A stretch of DNA of 64,000 bases from NCBI RefSeq assembly GCF_026626745.1, contig NZ_JAPNJW010000002.1:4240151-4304150 (forward strand), written 5' to 3'. The notes beneath the pieces were generated by a model that saw nothing but the letters and a program-made list of their open reading frames with translations, was not told the origin of the DNA and did not search any database. Shown here piece after piece: positions 55,356 through 64,000 of this stretch. The stretch is from Nannocystis sp. RBIL2 (GTDB lineage: Bacteria > Myxococcota_A > Polyangia > Nannocystales > Nannocystaceae). The translations under genes were made by a program, and so were the position numbers. Numbering within the stretch: position 1 is the first letter of the stretch; each line of letters starts with the position of its first letter.

Positions 55356-56627
55356 ATGTTCGCCCGCCCCGCTCGTGCAGGTCTCGTCCTCGTCCTGGCA
55401 GCTTGCGGTCCGGCTCCGGCCGAGCCGACCACGACGGAAGGCGGCAGCACCTCCGGCGAGCCTGGCACCACGGTCGACGACGCCAGCGCCACGTCGCCCA
55501 CCACCGGCTCGCCCTCTGGCTCGACCAGCGACGACGACACCACCCCGACGACCACCACGACCACGGGCGACACTCTCACCGAGCCGTCGACCGTGACCGG
55601 GCCGGACACGACCACCGGCGGGCGCGACTGCACCGTCGTCGAGTTCGCGGACGCCAACCTCGAGGAGAAGGTGCGCGCGGTGCTCGACCTCCCCGAGGGG
55701 CCGATCCCCGGCGACGTCCTGGCTGCGCTGCCGCAGCTCGGGATGCAGAAGATGAACACCGGGCCGATTGTCGACCTCGGCGGGCTCGAGTGCGCCACCG
55801 GCCTCACCGGCCTCGCGCTGCTCGGATATTCCGAACTCGGCGACGTCGGAGTCGCACCGCTCGCCGCGCTCACCCAGCTCGAGGGCCTCCGCCTCACCGG
55901 CACCGCCATCACCTCGCTCGCCCCGCTCGCAGGCCTCACGCAGATGCAAGACCTCGAGCTTTACGACAGCGTCTCCACCGACCTCTCGCCGCTCGCGGGA
56001 TTGACCGGGCTTCGGCGTCTGGTGCTCGACGAGACGCCGATCGCCGACCTCTCGCCGCTCGCCGGCCTCGTCGCGCTCGAGCAGCTGCACCTCGAAGCCA
56101 CGCTCGTCACCGACCTGTCGCCGCTCGCGGGCCTCACCGCGCTGCGCGTCCTCGACGCCAGCAAGACCCCCGTCGCCGATCTCTCGCCGCTCGCCGGGCT
56201 CGTGGCCATGGAGGAGCTCTCGCTCGGCAAGACCGCGATCACCGACCTCGGCCCGCTCGCAAGCATGAGCGCCCTGCGGGTGCTCGACATCAGGTCGACC
56301 GCGATCGCCGATCTCTCGCCGCTGACCGGCCTGCCGATCCACGAGCTCTCCGCCGCGAATTGCCAGATCTCCGACCTCGCGCCCGTCGCAACCTGGCCGA
56401 CGCCGCACTTCCTCAGTCTCGACGATAATCAGATCGTCGCTATCGCCCCGCTGCTGGCGACCGACTGGCTCGTCGACGAGTTCAGCTGCGGCATGGTGGG
56501 CCTCACCGGCAACCCGCTGTCGGCCCAGGCCGAGCTCGACGCGGTCACCCTGTGCGACACCACCCTCGTGCGTGTGACCGCCGGCGACATCATGTGCGGC
56601 GGCACCCCCGGCTGCTTCATGCCATGA
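55356..56627 (+). CDS. internalin-like leucine-rich-repeat lipoprotein
   Basis: 423 residues. A short signal peptide ends LVLVLAAC (lipobox); a Thr/Ser linker runs to about residue 88. After RDCTVVEFADANLEEKVRAV comes a run of 22-residue leucine-rich repeats of the internalin type: LEGLRLTGTAITSLAPLAGL, LRRLVLDETPIADLSPLAGL, LEQLHLEATLVTDLSPLAGL and LRVLDASKTPVADLSPLAGL. The solenoid ends in a Cys-containing cap (CDTTLVRVTAGDIMCGGTPG). LRR surfaces bind proteins; in a predator this could be a prey-contact or adhesion protein. Anchored in the envelope, probably outside. The stop is directly followed by a 22-bp palindrome. Confidence 0.88.
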   Translation: MFARPARAGLVLVLAACGPAPAEPTTTEGGSTSGEPGTTVDDASATSPTTGSPSGSTSDDDTTPTTTTTTGDTLTEPSTVTGPDTTTGGRDCTVVEFADANLEEKVRAVLDLPEGPIPGDVLAALPQLGMQKMNTGPIVDLGGLECATGLTGLALLGYSELGDVGVAPLAALTQLEGLRLTGTAITSLAPLAGLTQMQDLELYDSVSTDLSPLAGLTGLRRLVLDETPIADLSPLAGLVALEQLHLEATLVTDLSPLAGLTALRVLDASKTPVADLSPLAGLVAMEELSLGKTAITDLGPLASMSALRVLDIRSTAIADLSPLTGLPIHELSAANCQISDLAPVATWPTPHFLSLDDNQIVAIAPLLATDWLVDEFSCGMVGLTGNPLSAQAELDAVTLCDTTLVRVTAGDIMCGGTPGCFMP

Positions 56628-56649
56628 CCGAGAGGACATGTCCTCTCGG
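56628..56649 (+). terminator. perfect 22-bp palindrome directly after the LRR gene
   Basis: The whole segment 56628-56649 is a perfect palindrome centred on GGACATGTCC and starts at the base after the TGA. It can form an 8-9 bp hairpin or a protein-binding site. Related in core sequence to 55100-55119. Confidence 0.55.
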
Positions 56650-56683
56650 GCATGCAATGAATGGCGCGCGCCGTCGCGCTGGC

Positions 56684-57202
56684 TCAGGGGCTCTGCAGCT
56701 GGCCCATGAGCCAGTAAGGGCCGACGCACGCGGCGTCGAGCGGCGCCTTCAGCTGCCCGCGCAGCGCGTCGTTCAGCTCGACCTGGCCGCCGCCGGTGCG
56801 CAGCGGCTCGCCGACGCGGGCGACCACCTTGCCGGCGCCGTCGACGATCTCCACGCGATCGCCGGTGCGGCGCGCAGTGTAGCCCGGCTGCCAGATCAGC
56901 AGGTGACCGAGCTCCTTGCCGTCGGGGCTGACGCGCAGGCAGCCGGATTGCTCGATCAGGGTGCCCGAGAGCAGCGCCTCCATGAACGCATCGCTGGCCT
57001 CGCGCAGCTCCGGCAGGACGGGCACCGCTCCGGCCGCCGCGGGCGGCTGCGCGGCGGGCGAGGGCACGGGCGTGGGCGTGGGCGCGGGAGCAGGCGCAGC
57101 GGCGGGCGTCGGGGCCGGGCGCGAGCCGGCGTCCTGGGCCGGCGCGGAGCAGGCGAGCGCGAGGACGGGGCCGATCATGGAGAAGAATAGTTTGGCACGC
57201 AC
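56684..57202 (-). CDS. small lipoprotein with Pro/Ala linker
   Basis: 172 residues from GTG 57202 (MRAKLFFSMIGPVLALAC when read as Met; ATG at 57178 is the alternative). Lipobox LALAC is followed by an Ala/Pro/Thr linker, then a folded domain of about 100 residues: ELREASDAFMEALLSGTLIE, QSGCLRVSPDGKELGHLLIW, VEIVDGAGKVVARVGEPLRT and LDAACVGPYWLMGQL. Two Cys may pair. No family recognised. The upstream 270 bp show no coding character and are not part of it. Confidence 0.65.
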   Translation of the reverse strand: MRAKLFFSMIGPVLALACSAPAQDAGSRPAPTPAAAPAPAPTPTPVPSPAAQPPAAAGAVPVLPELREASDAFMEALLSGTLIEQSGCLRVSPDGKELGHLLIWQPGYTARRTGDRVEIVDGAGKVVARVGEPLRTGGGQVELNDALRGQLKAPLDAACVGPYWLMGQLQSP

Positions 57203-57476
57203 GCGGTGGTTGTCGCATGTCGGCGACACCGTCCACAATCGGGGTCCCACGCATTCACGGCGCCGCGCGGATCGGCGCGAGGTGGAGCGCACGCACTGGG
57301 CGTGCGCTCGCGGGGACCCCGAGGTTCGCCGGCCGTGCTGCATCGAATGACCAAACCCTCGGAGCAGCCCGAAGGCGGGACACGGCGAACCGCTCCGGGG
57401 TTGACGCAGGCGATTCACCACGGCGGAAGGCGCGAGCCCGGCCACCGCGGTCCGCACATTTGCGCCTCGCACCGAA

Positions 57477-60400
57477 TCATGCGACTCGGCGACGGCGACG
57501 CAGCGCCAGGAGCGGGAGCGCCAGCGCGGTGAGCCAGCCGCCGCGCGGATCGGCCACGCAACCGCAACCGGCTTCCCCGCCCGCGCTCATGCCTCCGGAG
57601 TCGGACTCTTCGCTCGACGTGTCGCTCGACTCCCCGGGGCCGCTGGTCGGCTCCCCGGGGCCGCTGGTCGGCTCCCCGGGGCCGCTGGTCGGCTCCCCGG
57701 GGCCGCTGGTCGGCGCCTCGGTGTCGCTGGTCGGCGCGCCCGTGTCGCTGGTCGGCGCGCCCGTGTCGCTGGTCGACGCGTCGGTGTCGCTGGTCGACTC
57801 GCCGGTCTCGCTGGTCGACTCGCCGGTCTCGCTGGTCGTGGTCTCCTCGTTGGGTTGGCAGGCGCCGGCATCGCCGACGAGCCGCGGGAATGGACCGTCG
57901 ACGAGCCCCTGGAAGTGGAAGTTGTCGAGCGTCCAGCCGCTCTGGCTGAGCAATGGATCGGTGGCGATCCGGAAGCGAATGCGCATGGTCTGGCCGGCCA
58001 GCGCCGTGCCGAAGTGGATGACGACGGGGCTCAGCTGCGGATAACCCAGGCTCGTCTTGACGAAGGCCGAGCGAAGGACGAGCGGGTTCTCGGCGCTCTG
58101 GATCTTGCCGCTGTATCCGACGTCCCCGACCTGGGCGGCGTCGTACCAGGTCTGGCCGTCATCGGAGGACAGCTCGATGACGCCGCCGTCCCACGCGATG
58201 CCGTAGACGGCGTCGAAGGCGTAGGCGTGATCGAAGGCGAGCGAGAAGTCCTGGTCCCCGGCGACCGTGAAGGCCGGCGAGACGAGGGCGGTGTCGGTCG
58301 GGGCGCCGAGGTTCTTTCCGTGCCAGGCGTGGCCGTCGGGCCCGGACTCGCGCGTCCACACGGATGCGCCGGCGTCACCGGTAGGAGTCCAGGCGGAGGC
58401 GGCGACCTCGACGTCGTCCTCGCTCGCGCCGGTCGGCGCGACGTCGGCGCTCAGCGTCGCGTGCACGATCTGCTCGACGGGAGCCTCGCACCCGCCGGGC
58501 GCCGTCAGTCGCACGCGCAGCGCCACGCGCGTCGGCTCGGTGATGCCGGGGTCCAGCGTGACGGCGATCGTGTACGGGCTCGTCTGCTGCGGCGCGAGTT
58601 CGGGCAAGGTGACGACGGGCCCGTCTGGGAACACCAGGCCCGGCGGCGGCTCGACGATCTCGACCGTCGCGCCGGCGGCGAGCGGCACGACGCCGCCGTT
58701 GTAGACCTCGAACGCGACCCGACCGGTCTCCTCGTCGTCGAGGATGCCGTCTTGGTCGCACGAGACGACGCTGTCGTCGAAGTTCGCGCCGAGCAGCACG
58801 CCGCGGCCGCGCAGCTCGTAGTCCTCGACCACGCCCTCGAGGGTCGTCGAGAACCTCGGCGGCGACTCGGCGCAGGTGCCCGCCCCGCGATCGGCGAAGG
58901 CCGCGGCGACCGCGAGCATGTCGTCCTCGCTGGTGGCGGCGATCGCCATGAGCAATGCGTCGCGCTGCTCGGTGAAGGTCGGCTCGTAGGGCGCGAGCAT
59001 CATGCCGGCGACGACGTAGTCCGACATCCTGCGCCGGACGGCCTCGAACCCGATATCGTCGGCGTGGAGCTCCTGCAGCGCGACGTAGCTGTCCCACAGC
59101 ATCTGCGCCCACACCTGCCCCGCGTTGTGCTGCTGGCTGTTGGGGAAGCCGGTCGGGCTGAACAGCGGGCCCTCGGGCAGCTGCACATCGTCACCGATGT
59201 GGCGGAACGTCAGCGGATTGACGGCGAAGTCGGTCGAATAGACGTACTGGCGCCAGTTCCAGTACTGGGTCGGGTCGATCGAGGACCAGGGCGAGATGTT
59301 GAGGGCGCCGTGGAGGTCGTCGCCCTCGCGGATGCTCATCAGCAGGGCGTTGAAGTCGCCCCACCCCTCGCTCGCGGCCAGACAGGTCGGGCTGCCCCAC
59401 TCGACGAGGCGGTTGTGCAAGTAGTGGCCGAACTCGTGCGCGATCACCTGCGAATCGAGGCCCGCGTCGCGGGTCGGGCCCGCCTCCGCCGCCATGTGCA
59501 CGGTGAGCGCAGGACCCTCGAGCGCGTCCTTGAGCACGTCGCCTTCGGCGAGGGTGAGGCCGAGGGTCGGGATGTTCGGGTTCGCGAACGAGAGGTCGTC
59601 GAGCGGCACGACCGGCTCGTCGGCCGCGACGTCGTCGGCGATCAGCACCCCGACCGCGCCCTTGTCGAGGATGTTCTTGGCCTGGGTCTCGAAGATGCAC
59701 TCGCCCCGGTCGACGAGGACGATCTTGCCCGCCACGTCGTTGATCAAGGGCTCACAGCCGTCGCTTTCGTTCGCGCCGGCGCCGTCGTCGCCGAGCACCA
59801 GCGGCGCGGTGACGTCGTAGACCGCGGGGCCGAACTCGGAGACCTGCCCGTCGAGCACCAGCCCCAGCGGATCCACCGACAGGTCGCTGAGCTTGCGGAT
59901 GCCGTCGAACAGCCGCAGTCGCAGGCGCGGCGAGACGCCGTCGAGCGTGAGCGACATGCTGGCGTTGTTGCGCAGGCCGACCTCCCACCCGTTCAGGACC
60001 TCGACCAGCATGGGATCGTCGTCCTCGCCGCCGCGCCCGTAATTGTCGAGCTGCGCGTTGCCCGTCGCCTCGACCAGGCCGGAGTCGTACCACCAGTCGT
60101 GCTGCCAGTTGGTGACGTAAAAGGCGTGCGTCAGCGCGGTCATGATCTGCTCGTCGTTGGCCGTGGCCGCCTGCGTGAAGTCGTAGACGCGATCGAACAC
60201 GCCGGGGGCGGTGACGGTGGCACGAAAGCGGTCGACGACCGGATCGGTGTCCTTGGGATCGATGTAGGTGTCGACGTTGTTGCCGACAGTCTGGGTCGCG
60301 TTGGCGGGCAGCCACGGATCGGGGACGCCGTCGGGGTTGGTGTTGAGGCCCTCGACGGTGACGAGCGCGGCGTCCGAGTAGCCGTCCGGGAGGACGTTGG

Positions 60401-61289
60401 GGAAGCCGGTCGGGTGCGGGTTGAAATCGACGAGCGGACCGTCGAGCGGCCGGCGATCGACCGGGTCGGCGTACACGCGATACTGATGGGCGTACAGGGT
60501 GGCGTCGCGGCGCATCAACAACCGGCCGTCGTCGGCGGCGACGACGTATTGAAACACGTCGTCCTTGGCCCCGAGCCGGGTCTGCAGCTCGACGAGGTAA
60601 GCGGGGACGAGGGTCTCGCCGAGCGGGAAGTAGATCGGCCGCGCCCGCGCCGGCTCGGCGAATCGCAGGCCCTGGCCGGCCGCGCGCTTCGGACCGCTCG
60701 CCGCGAAGCGTCGCCACTGGTTGCGGCCTTCGATCTCGACGAGCGGCACGGTGACTGCGTCGCCGTGGAGGTCGCGCAGGGCCGCCGCGATCGCGGCCTC
60801 GGGGGAGGTCGTGAACGGGCGCGCCGCGCCGGGATGCGCACCGGGGTGCAGCGCCCCGGATACGGCCAAAAGGCGCAGCGAACGGTCGAGCAGCAGCTTG
60901 ACGTCGCCGTGATGGAGGTCGACGCCGCCGACCGTCTGCCGCAGGGCGACAATGATGCCACCGCGCCCGGTGTCGTGGACGAACAGGGTCCGCGCTCCGG
61001 CGAGCACTTCAGGCGTCGCCCCATACGCGTCCAGGTGGTGCGCCAGCTGCGAGCGGGCCGCCGATTCGGGGGAGCGCCCAGCCGGCTGCGCCTGCCCGTG
61101 GGAGATCCACATCAAGGAGGGCGAGCCGAGCCCGGGCGCGCGGGCAACCGCGAGGCCACCGTGCACGGGAGTCGGCGCCACCTCGGGGGCGAACGCCGAC
61201 GCGTCGAAATTGCTCCGCTGCCCTACCGGGGCGTCGGCGGCGACCAGAGCGAGCGGCATGACGAATGAAGAGACCAAGCACAGAGTCAT
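57477..61289 (-). CDS. secreted M36-family (fungalysin) metalloprotease with PA domain and MYXO-CTERM-like tail
   Basis: 1270 residues from ATG 61289. The signal peptide is TLCLVSSFVMPLALVAADA. The propeptide region (about 50-250) carries FTP-like strands. The M36 zinc site is HEFGHYLHNRL (His about 616) with the downstream Glu ligand in EGWGDFNALLM (about 638). A PA domain (GKIVLVDRGECIFETQAKNI) is inserted before it. A CARDB-like beta domain (about 810-910), a lectin-like domain (about 940-1150) and a Thr/Ser/Pro linker follow. The C-terminus GCGCVADPRGGWLTALALPL followed by LALRRRRR is a MYXO-CTERM-type surface-sorting signal. It probably degrades prey protein at the cell surface. Typical secreted predation enzyme. 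Confidence 0.92.
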   Translation of the reverse strand: MTLCLVSSFVMPLALVAADAPVGQRSNFDASAFAPEVAPTPVHGGLAVARAPGLGSPSLMWISHGQAQPAGRSPESAARSQLAHHLDAYGATPEVLAGARTLFVHDTGRGGIIVALRQTVGGVDLHHGDVKLLLDRSLRLLAVSGALHPGAHPGAARPFTTSPEAAIAAALRDLHGDAVTVPLVEIEGRNQWRRFAASGPKRAAGQGLRFAEPARARPIYFPLGETLVPAYLVELQTRLGAKDDVFQYVVAADDGRLLMRRDATLYAHQYRVYADPVDRRPLDGPLVDFNPHPTGFPNVLPDGYSDAALVTVEGLNTNPDGVPDPWLPANATQTVGNNVDTYIDPKDTDPVVDRFRATVTAPGVFDRVYDFTQAATANDEQIMTALTHAFYVTNWQHDWWYDSGLVEATGNAQLDNYGRGGEDDDPMLVEVLNGWEVGLRNNASMSLTLDGVSPRLRLRLFDGIRKLSDLSVDPLGLVLDGQVSEFGPAVYDVTAPLVLGDDGAGANESDGCEPLINDVAGKIVLVDRGECIFETQAKNILDKGAVGVLIADDVAADEPVVPLDDLSFANPNIPTLGLTLAEGDVLKDALEGPALTVHMAAEAGPTRDAGLDSQVIAHEFGHYLHNRLVEWGSPTCLAASEGWGDFNALLMSIREGDDLHGALNISPWSSIDPTQYWNWRQYVYSTDFAVNPLTFRHIGDDVQLPEGPLFSPTGFPNSQQHNAGQVWAQMLWDSYVALQELHADDIGFEAVRRRMSDYVVAGMMLAPYEPTFTEQRDALLMAIAATSEDDMLAVAAAFADRGAGTCAESPPRFSTTLEGVVEDYELRGRGVLLGANFDDSVVSCDQDGILDDEETGRVAFEVYNGGVVPLAAGATVEIVEPPPGLVFPDGPVVTLPELAPQQTSPYTIAVTLDPGITEPTRVALRVRLTAPGGCEAPVEQIVHATLSADVAPTGASEDDVEVAASAWTPTGDAGASVWTRESGPDGHAWHGKNLGAPTDTALVSPAFTVAGDQDFSLAFDHAYAFDAVYGIAWDGGVIELSSDDGQTWYDAAQVGDVGYSGKIQSAENPLVLRSAFVKTSLGYPQLSPVVIHFGTALAGQTMRIRFRIATDPLLSQSGWTLDNFHFQGLVDGPFPRLVGDAGACQPNEETTTSETGESTSETGESTSDTDASTSDTGAPTSDTGAPTSDTEAPTSGPGEPTSGPGEPTSGPGEPTSGPGESSDTSSEESDSGGMSAGGEAGCGCVADPRGGWLTALALPLLALRRRRRVA
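57631..57840 (-). repeat. 21-bp tandem repeats in the protease linker
   Basis: Four exact 21-bp copies (57631-57714) encode TSGPGEP; the next ~126 bp are related 18-21 bp units encoding TSDTGAP-like repeats. Prone to length change. Confidence 0.85.
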
Positions 61290-61339
61290 GCCCAGCAAGT
61301 ATCCGCCCGGGCATGCAGTATTGGTCCCTTCACCGAATT

Positions 61340-61705
61340 TTGCCGTGACTTGACGAGCCGCTCGCGGTCGACAATTCCGCGGAGCGGTGAAACCAACACT
61401 GGAGTGACCTTTGGCCGCTTCGCGGTTGCGCAGCGGCGAATCGCGCCGCGCGCACGCTCCTGTGTTTCGTGATTCGTCGTGGTCGGCCGCGTCACGCCGG
61501 CTCGCGGAATGAGCGCAGTGAGCTGACGGCTCGCTCGCGGGCAACGATTTCTCCGAGCGGTGGATAGGCGGCGCCACGCTGGCGCCTGGCCGACTTCCCT
61601 GGCGAACGGGCCGGCCAGTCGCGCCGCGCGGCGCCCTCGCTCTGTGATCGTCCTGGTCTGCCGCGTCGGCGCGCTCGTGGAATGAGCGCAGTGGGTCGAC
61701 GGAAC
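61340..61705. repeat. degenerate 173-bp tandem repeat
   Basis: Two copies of about 173 bp can be aligned (roughly 61355-61527 and 61528-61700). The clearest anchor is GGAATGAGCGCAGTG at 61506 and again at 61679, exactly 173 bp apart. Other matching blocks are TCGCGCCGCGCG, GTGATcGTC.TGGTC.GCCGCGTC and CGAGCGGTGG. The start of a third copy appears to run into the LysR fragment. No coding frame spans both copies. Confidence 0.55.
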
Positions 61706-61993
61706 CTCGCTGGCGACGATCTGCTGGCCGAGCGCGGCCTGTCGCGCCGCGTCGCGCTGATGGTCCCGCACTTCCTCGTCGCGCCGCACGCGGTCGCCGG
61801 CTCCGACCTCGTGATCACCCTCGCCCAGCGGGTCGCCCGCGCCTTCGCTACCCGCCTGCCGCTGACGATCCACGAGCCGCCGCTGGCGATCCCACGGTTC
61901 GCCATGCACCTCTACTGGCACGAGCGTCGCCCCCTCGACCCTGCCCATCAGTGGCTCCACCAACCACTGCTGGCGATCGCCAAGGAGCTCTGA
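61706..61993 (+). pseudogene. 3' fragment of a LysR-family regulator
   Basis: The plus strand encodes DDLLAERGLSRRVALMVPHF then LVAPHAVAGSDLVITLAQRV and ends LPLTIHEPPLAIPRFAMHLY with WHERRPLDPAHQWLHQPLL. This is the C-terminal part of the LysR substrate-binding domain (the VPHFLVAPxVVAGSDL and YWHERxxxDPAHxWLR motifs are characteristic). The DNA-binding N-terminal half (about 190 residues) is missing, and the sequence upstream is a 173-bp tandem repeat, so the gene was cut by a rearrangement. Not functional as a regulator. Confidence 0.8.
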
Positions 61994-62107
61994 CCTCGTC
62001 GGCGCGCATGGACACCGTGACTCCGGTCTCGCCGGTTCCACCTTCACGCCCCGTTGATTCGTCCAATTGATTCGTCACCGCGGCGCGAGCGAGGCGCTCC
62101 CGCGCCG

Positions 62108-63145
62108 TCACTCCGCCTCGGGCGGATCGCGCAACGCTTCCTCGCTCAGATGCTCGTGTTGCAGCGTGATCGCTTGTAGCGCGCCCGCCCGCCGCTCGGT
62201 ATCACGTGCCTTCCGGAGCACCCGGTCAGCTTCGGCGGTTTCGCCGCGCTCCTGGAGGTCCCGAGCCATCTGTTCGAGCAACATCACGCATTCCTCGAGC
62301 GCCCGGGTCACTTGCCAGAGGCTGTGGTCCACGGCCTCGGTGACACCGGCGAGCAGCGCGCTCTTGCTGAAGGCGTGCCCGGTGTGGCAACGGAACCGAG
62401 TCATGGTTCCTTCTTTGAGCTTGACCAGAGCGCCGTGGCACTCGGGGCAGGTGAACGGGCTCAACTCCGTGCACTCCATGATGCCTCGCGCGAATGCATT
62501 GCCGCCGGCGGCGACAGCGACCTCGATCTCCATCTGTCTGTCAGGGTCGCGGACAGTCTCACTCGCAGCCGCGGGCCCCTGGCGCGACAGACGAGCGAGC
62601 AGGGGTCCCATGTCGCGCGCCGGCAGGGAGTGGTCGATCTCGACCTGCTCCAGCGCGTTCAGCGGCATCGCATTATGAGCGGCATCCTCGGGGTCCTGAA
62701 CCACCGTCTTGCCGCCGAGCCGCTTGATGCTCCAAAGCCCCGAGGTGCCGTCATCGAGGACACCCGAGAGGACGACGCCGATGACGCGGGTGCGATACGT
62801 GTACGCAGCCGAGCGGAACAAGGCGTCGATCGAGGGGCGGAAGCGGTTCTCCCGTGGGCCTTTCTTGACGCCGATCCGGTCGCCGTCGATCAGCAGGTGG
62901 TGGTCGGGCGGCGCGACATAGATCTGCCTCGGCCGAATCCTGTCCCCGTCTTGCGGATGGACGGCCGACAGCGGCCCACTCCGGCTCAGGATCTGGGGCA
63001 GACGGCTGACTGCATCCGGAGGGACATGCAGGACGACGAAGACGGTGCCCAGGAGGTCCGCCGGCAGCCCCGACACGAGCTGTTCAAGGCTCGTGACGCC
63101 GCCGGCAGACGCCCCAACGACGATGATGCTCGAACTTGGTTCCAT
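62108..63145 (-). CDS. cheB: stand-alone CheB-type methylesterase with zinc-ribbon-like tail
   Basis: 345 residues from ATG 63145 (GGAG 6 nt upstream). The CheB catalytic domain is complete: Ser13 (GASAGG), His40 (VVLHVPPDA) and Asp132 (GVLDDGTSG). No receiver domain precedes it, unlike classical CheB. After about residue 200 a Cx2C...Cx2H segment (FTCPECHGALVKLKEG, RFRCHTGHAFS) and a helical tail (VTEAVDHSLWQVTRALEECV) are found, as in CheB proteins of orphan clusters. It would remove methyl groups from chemoreceptors or similar proteins. No cheR, cheA or receptor genes are in the window. Confidence 0.9.
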   Translation of the reverse strand: MEPSSSIIVVGASAGGVTSLEQLVSGLPADLLGTVFVVLHVPPDAVSRLPQILSRSGPLSAVHPQDGDRIRPRQIYVAPPDHHLLIDGDRIGVKKGPRENRFRPSIDALFRSAAYTYRTRVIGVVLSGVLDDGTSGLWSIKRLGGKTVVQDPEDAAHNAMPLNALEQVEIDHSLPARDMGPLLARLSRQGPAAASETVRDPDRQMEIEVAVAAGGNAFARGIMECTELSPFTCPECHGALVKLKEGTMTRFRCHTGHAFSKSALLAGVTEAVDHSLWQVTRALEECVMLLEQMARDLQERGETAEADRVLRKARDTERRAGALQAITLQHEHLSEEALRDPPEAE

Positions 63146-63442
63146 CACTGCTCCGGGATAGTGTCGTGGATAGGATGGATGCCACCGACCTGCACTCACG
63201 CCGTCGCCGACGGCATGACCAGCCGTGGCGTCCGCTGCGCCGCTCTTCGAGCCTGGCGCCCACCGCCGGCCCTGCCAGCGAATGCCGATCCACGGCGACG
63301 TGAGTCCACCCCCGGCGCGCCGAGTCGCCCCGTTGCGACGGCCGCCGCAAATCGCGCCGCCGCCGAATGACAGCGTGTGGCGGCCGCGCATCGACCGGGC
63401 TCATCGGATACGCGCTCGGCAGTGGTCCCCGGGGGCCACGGG

Positions 63443-64000
63443 CTAGCGACCGATCGCGTCACCGCGGAACCGTTGGTTCAAGTTCGAGGCGCGCCCTTCT
63501 GCGAGCACGGCGTCAGGGACCTGTCGGAGCTCCCAGACGATTCCACACCACTCGAGGCACTTCAGGACATAAAACGTCACGTCCACCTCCCACCAGTAGA
63601 AGCCCTGGCGCGCGGCGCCCATGTAGTGATGATGATTGTTGTGCCAGCCCTCGCCGAGGGTGAAGAGCGCGATGAGCCAGTTGTTTCGACTGGTGTCCGC
63701 GGTCGCAAAGCGCCGCTTACCCACGACGTGGGCGAGCGAGTTCACCACGAAGGTCGCGTGCCAGACGAGGACGGTGCTGAGAAAGAAGCCGACGAACAGG
63801 CCGGACCACCCGAGCGCGAGCCACACGACGAGCCCGAGGCCCAGCGGTGGCACCAGCCAGTGCTTGTCGAGCCAGACGAGCTCGGGGAACCTGGCCAGAT
63901 CGCGGACCCGATGGTGCGCCCGGACCTCACTGCCGCGCTCAGCCAGCCAGAGCACGTGCGAGTGCCAAAATCCGTGCTGCACCGGCGAGTGCACGTCCGG
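63443..64000 (-). CDS. fatty-acid (acyl-CoA) desaturase, partial at the right edge
   Basis: The last 185 residues of a membrane fatty-acid desaturase. Two of three histidine boxes are visible: AHHRVRD (second region) and GEGWHNNHHHY (third), with HGFWHSH just inside the window edge. Hydrophobic spans (PPLGLGLVVWLALGWSGLF, VGFFLSTVLVWHATFVVNSL) fit the usual four-helix membrane topology. The first box and N-terminus lie beyond 64000. Family enzymes introduce a cis double bond (often delta-9) into acyl chains using oxygen and a diiron centre. The open frame continues past the edge in PDVHSPVQHG. Confidence 0.88.
   Translation of the reverse strand, partial: PDVHSPVQHGFWHSHVLWLAERGSEVRAHHRVRDLARFPELVWLDKHWLVPPLGLGLVVWLALGWSGLFVGFFLSTVLVWHATFVVNSLAHVVGKRRFATADTSRNNWLIALFTLGEGWHNNHHHYMGAARQGFYWWEVDVTFYVLKCLEWCGIVWELRQVPDAVLAEGRASNLNQRFRGDAIGR

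Noticed and set aside
57855-61268. 1137-codon open frame antisense to the M36 protease
   Set aside because: Low-complexity Val/Arg/Gly/Asp protein without motifs; the opposite strand has the zinc site and MYXO-CTERM-like tail.

Overview
The window is high-GC DNA (roughly 70 % by eye, with G/C-ending codons almost everywhere). It reads like a deltaproteobacterial predator of the myxobacterial, Nannocystis/Enhygromyxa type. The grounds are two multidomain Ser/Thr protein kinases with membrane anchors, ECF sigma factors (one with a membrane-tethered tail), an FHA-AAA+ regulator, several lipoproteins with long Ser/Thr/Gly 'TSTTG' linkers, and an M36 protease ending in a GC-C / hydrophobic / RRRRR tail of MYXO-CTERM type. 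The taxonomic assignment is inference. No rRNA, tRNA, CRISPR array, complete insertion sequence or replication origin was seen.

Layout. 0-2.6 kb: inverted repeats, a decayed gene end, a SnoaL-like protein divergent from an MmyB-like XRE regulator, then a decayed Reg_prop propeller. 2.6-8.4 kb: a CxxCH lipoprotein, a sigma factor with a membrane tail, and a DUF4240-trypsin fusion. 8.5-14.8 kb: an FHA-AAA+ regulator lacking GAFTGA, divergent from a 1450-residue kinase with FG-GAP repeats. 15.4-17.2 kb: an alpha/beta hydrolase and a lipoprotein. 17.4-20.4 kb: an island of lower GC with a broken gene and a two-gene cassette (winged-helix ATPase plus DUF4276 Toprim-like protein) that looks like an anti-phage system. 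20.5-22 kb: a histone H1-like tail fused to SMI1/KNR4 and ankyrin repeats. 22-31 kb: secreted lipoproteins, a beta-propeller protein, SnoaL, ClpP and AraC proteins.

31.3-41.7 kb is the most coherent block. A kinase with a TPR-like tail and a small protein lie divergent from an ECF sigma factor. The sigma gene is followed on the same strand by a trypsin-like protease, a metzincin metalloprotease and a second trypsin-like protease, then a probable envelope protein and a TPR protein. None of the three proteases has a signal peptide and all three keep their catalytic residues, so they look like an intracellular proteolytic cascade under kinase/sigma control.

41.8-64 kb holds a small Cys-rich secreted protein, a thioredoxin-tailed lipoprotein, a GNAT, an orphan T6SS-type lipase pair, an LRR-like lipoprotein, a diiron-like hydrolase and a CatB-type acetyltransferase. 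It also holds a KaiC / hybrid histidine kinase operon, an SDR, an internalin-like LRR lipoprotein, an M36 metalloprotease, a 173-bp tandem repeat beside a LysR fragment, a stand-alone CheB and a partial fatty-acid desaturase running off the right edge.

Careful reading of the gaps shows that several are gene graveyards. Some gene ends are also marked by strong palindromes, three of them containing AGACAT/ACATGT cores.
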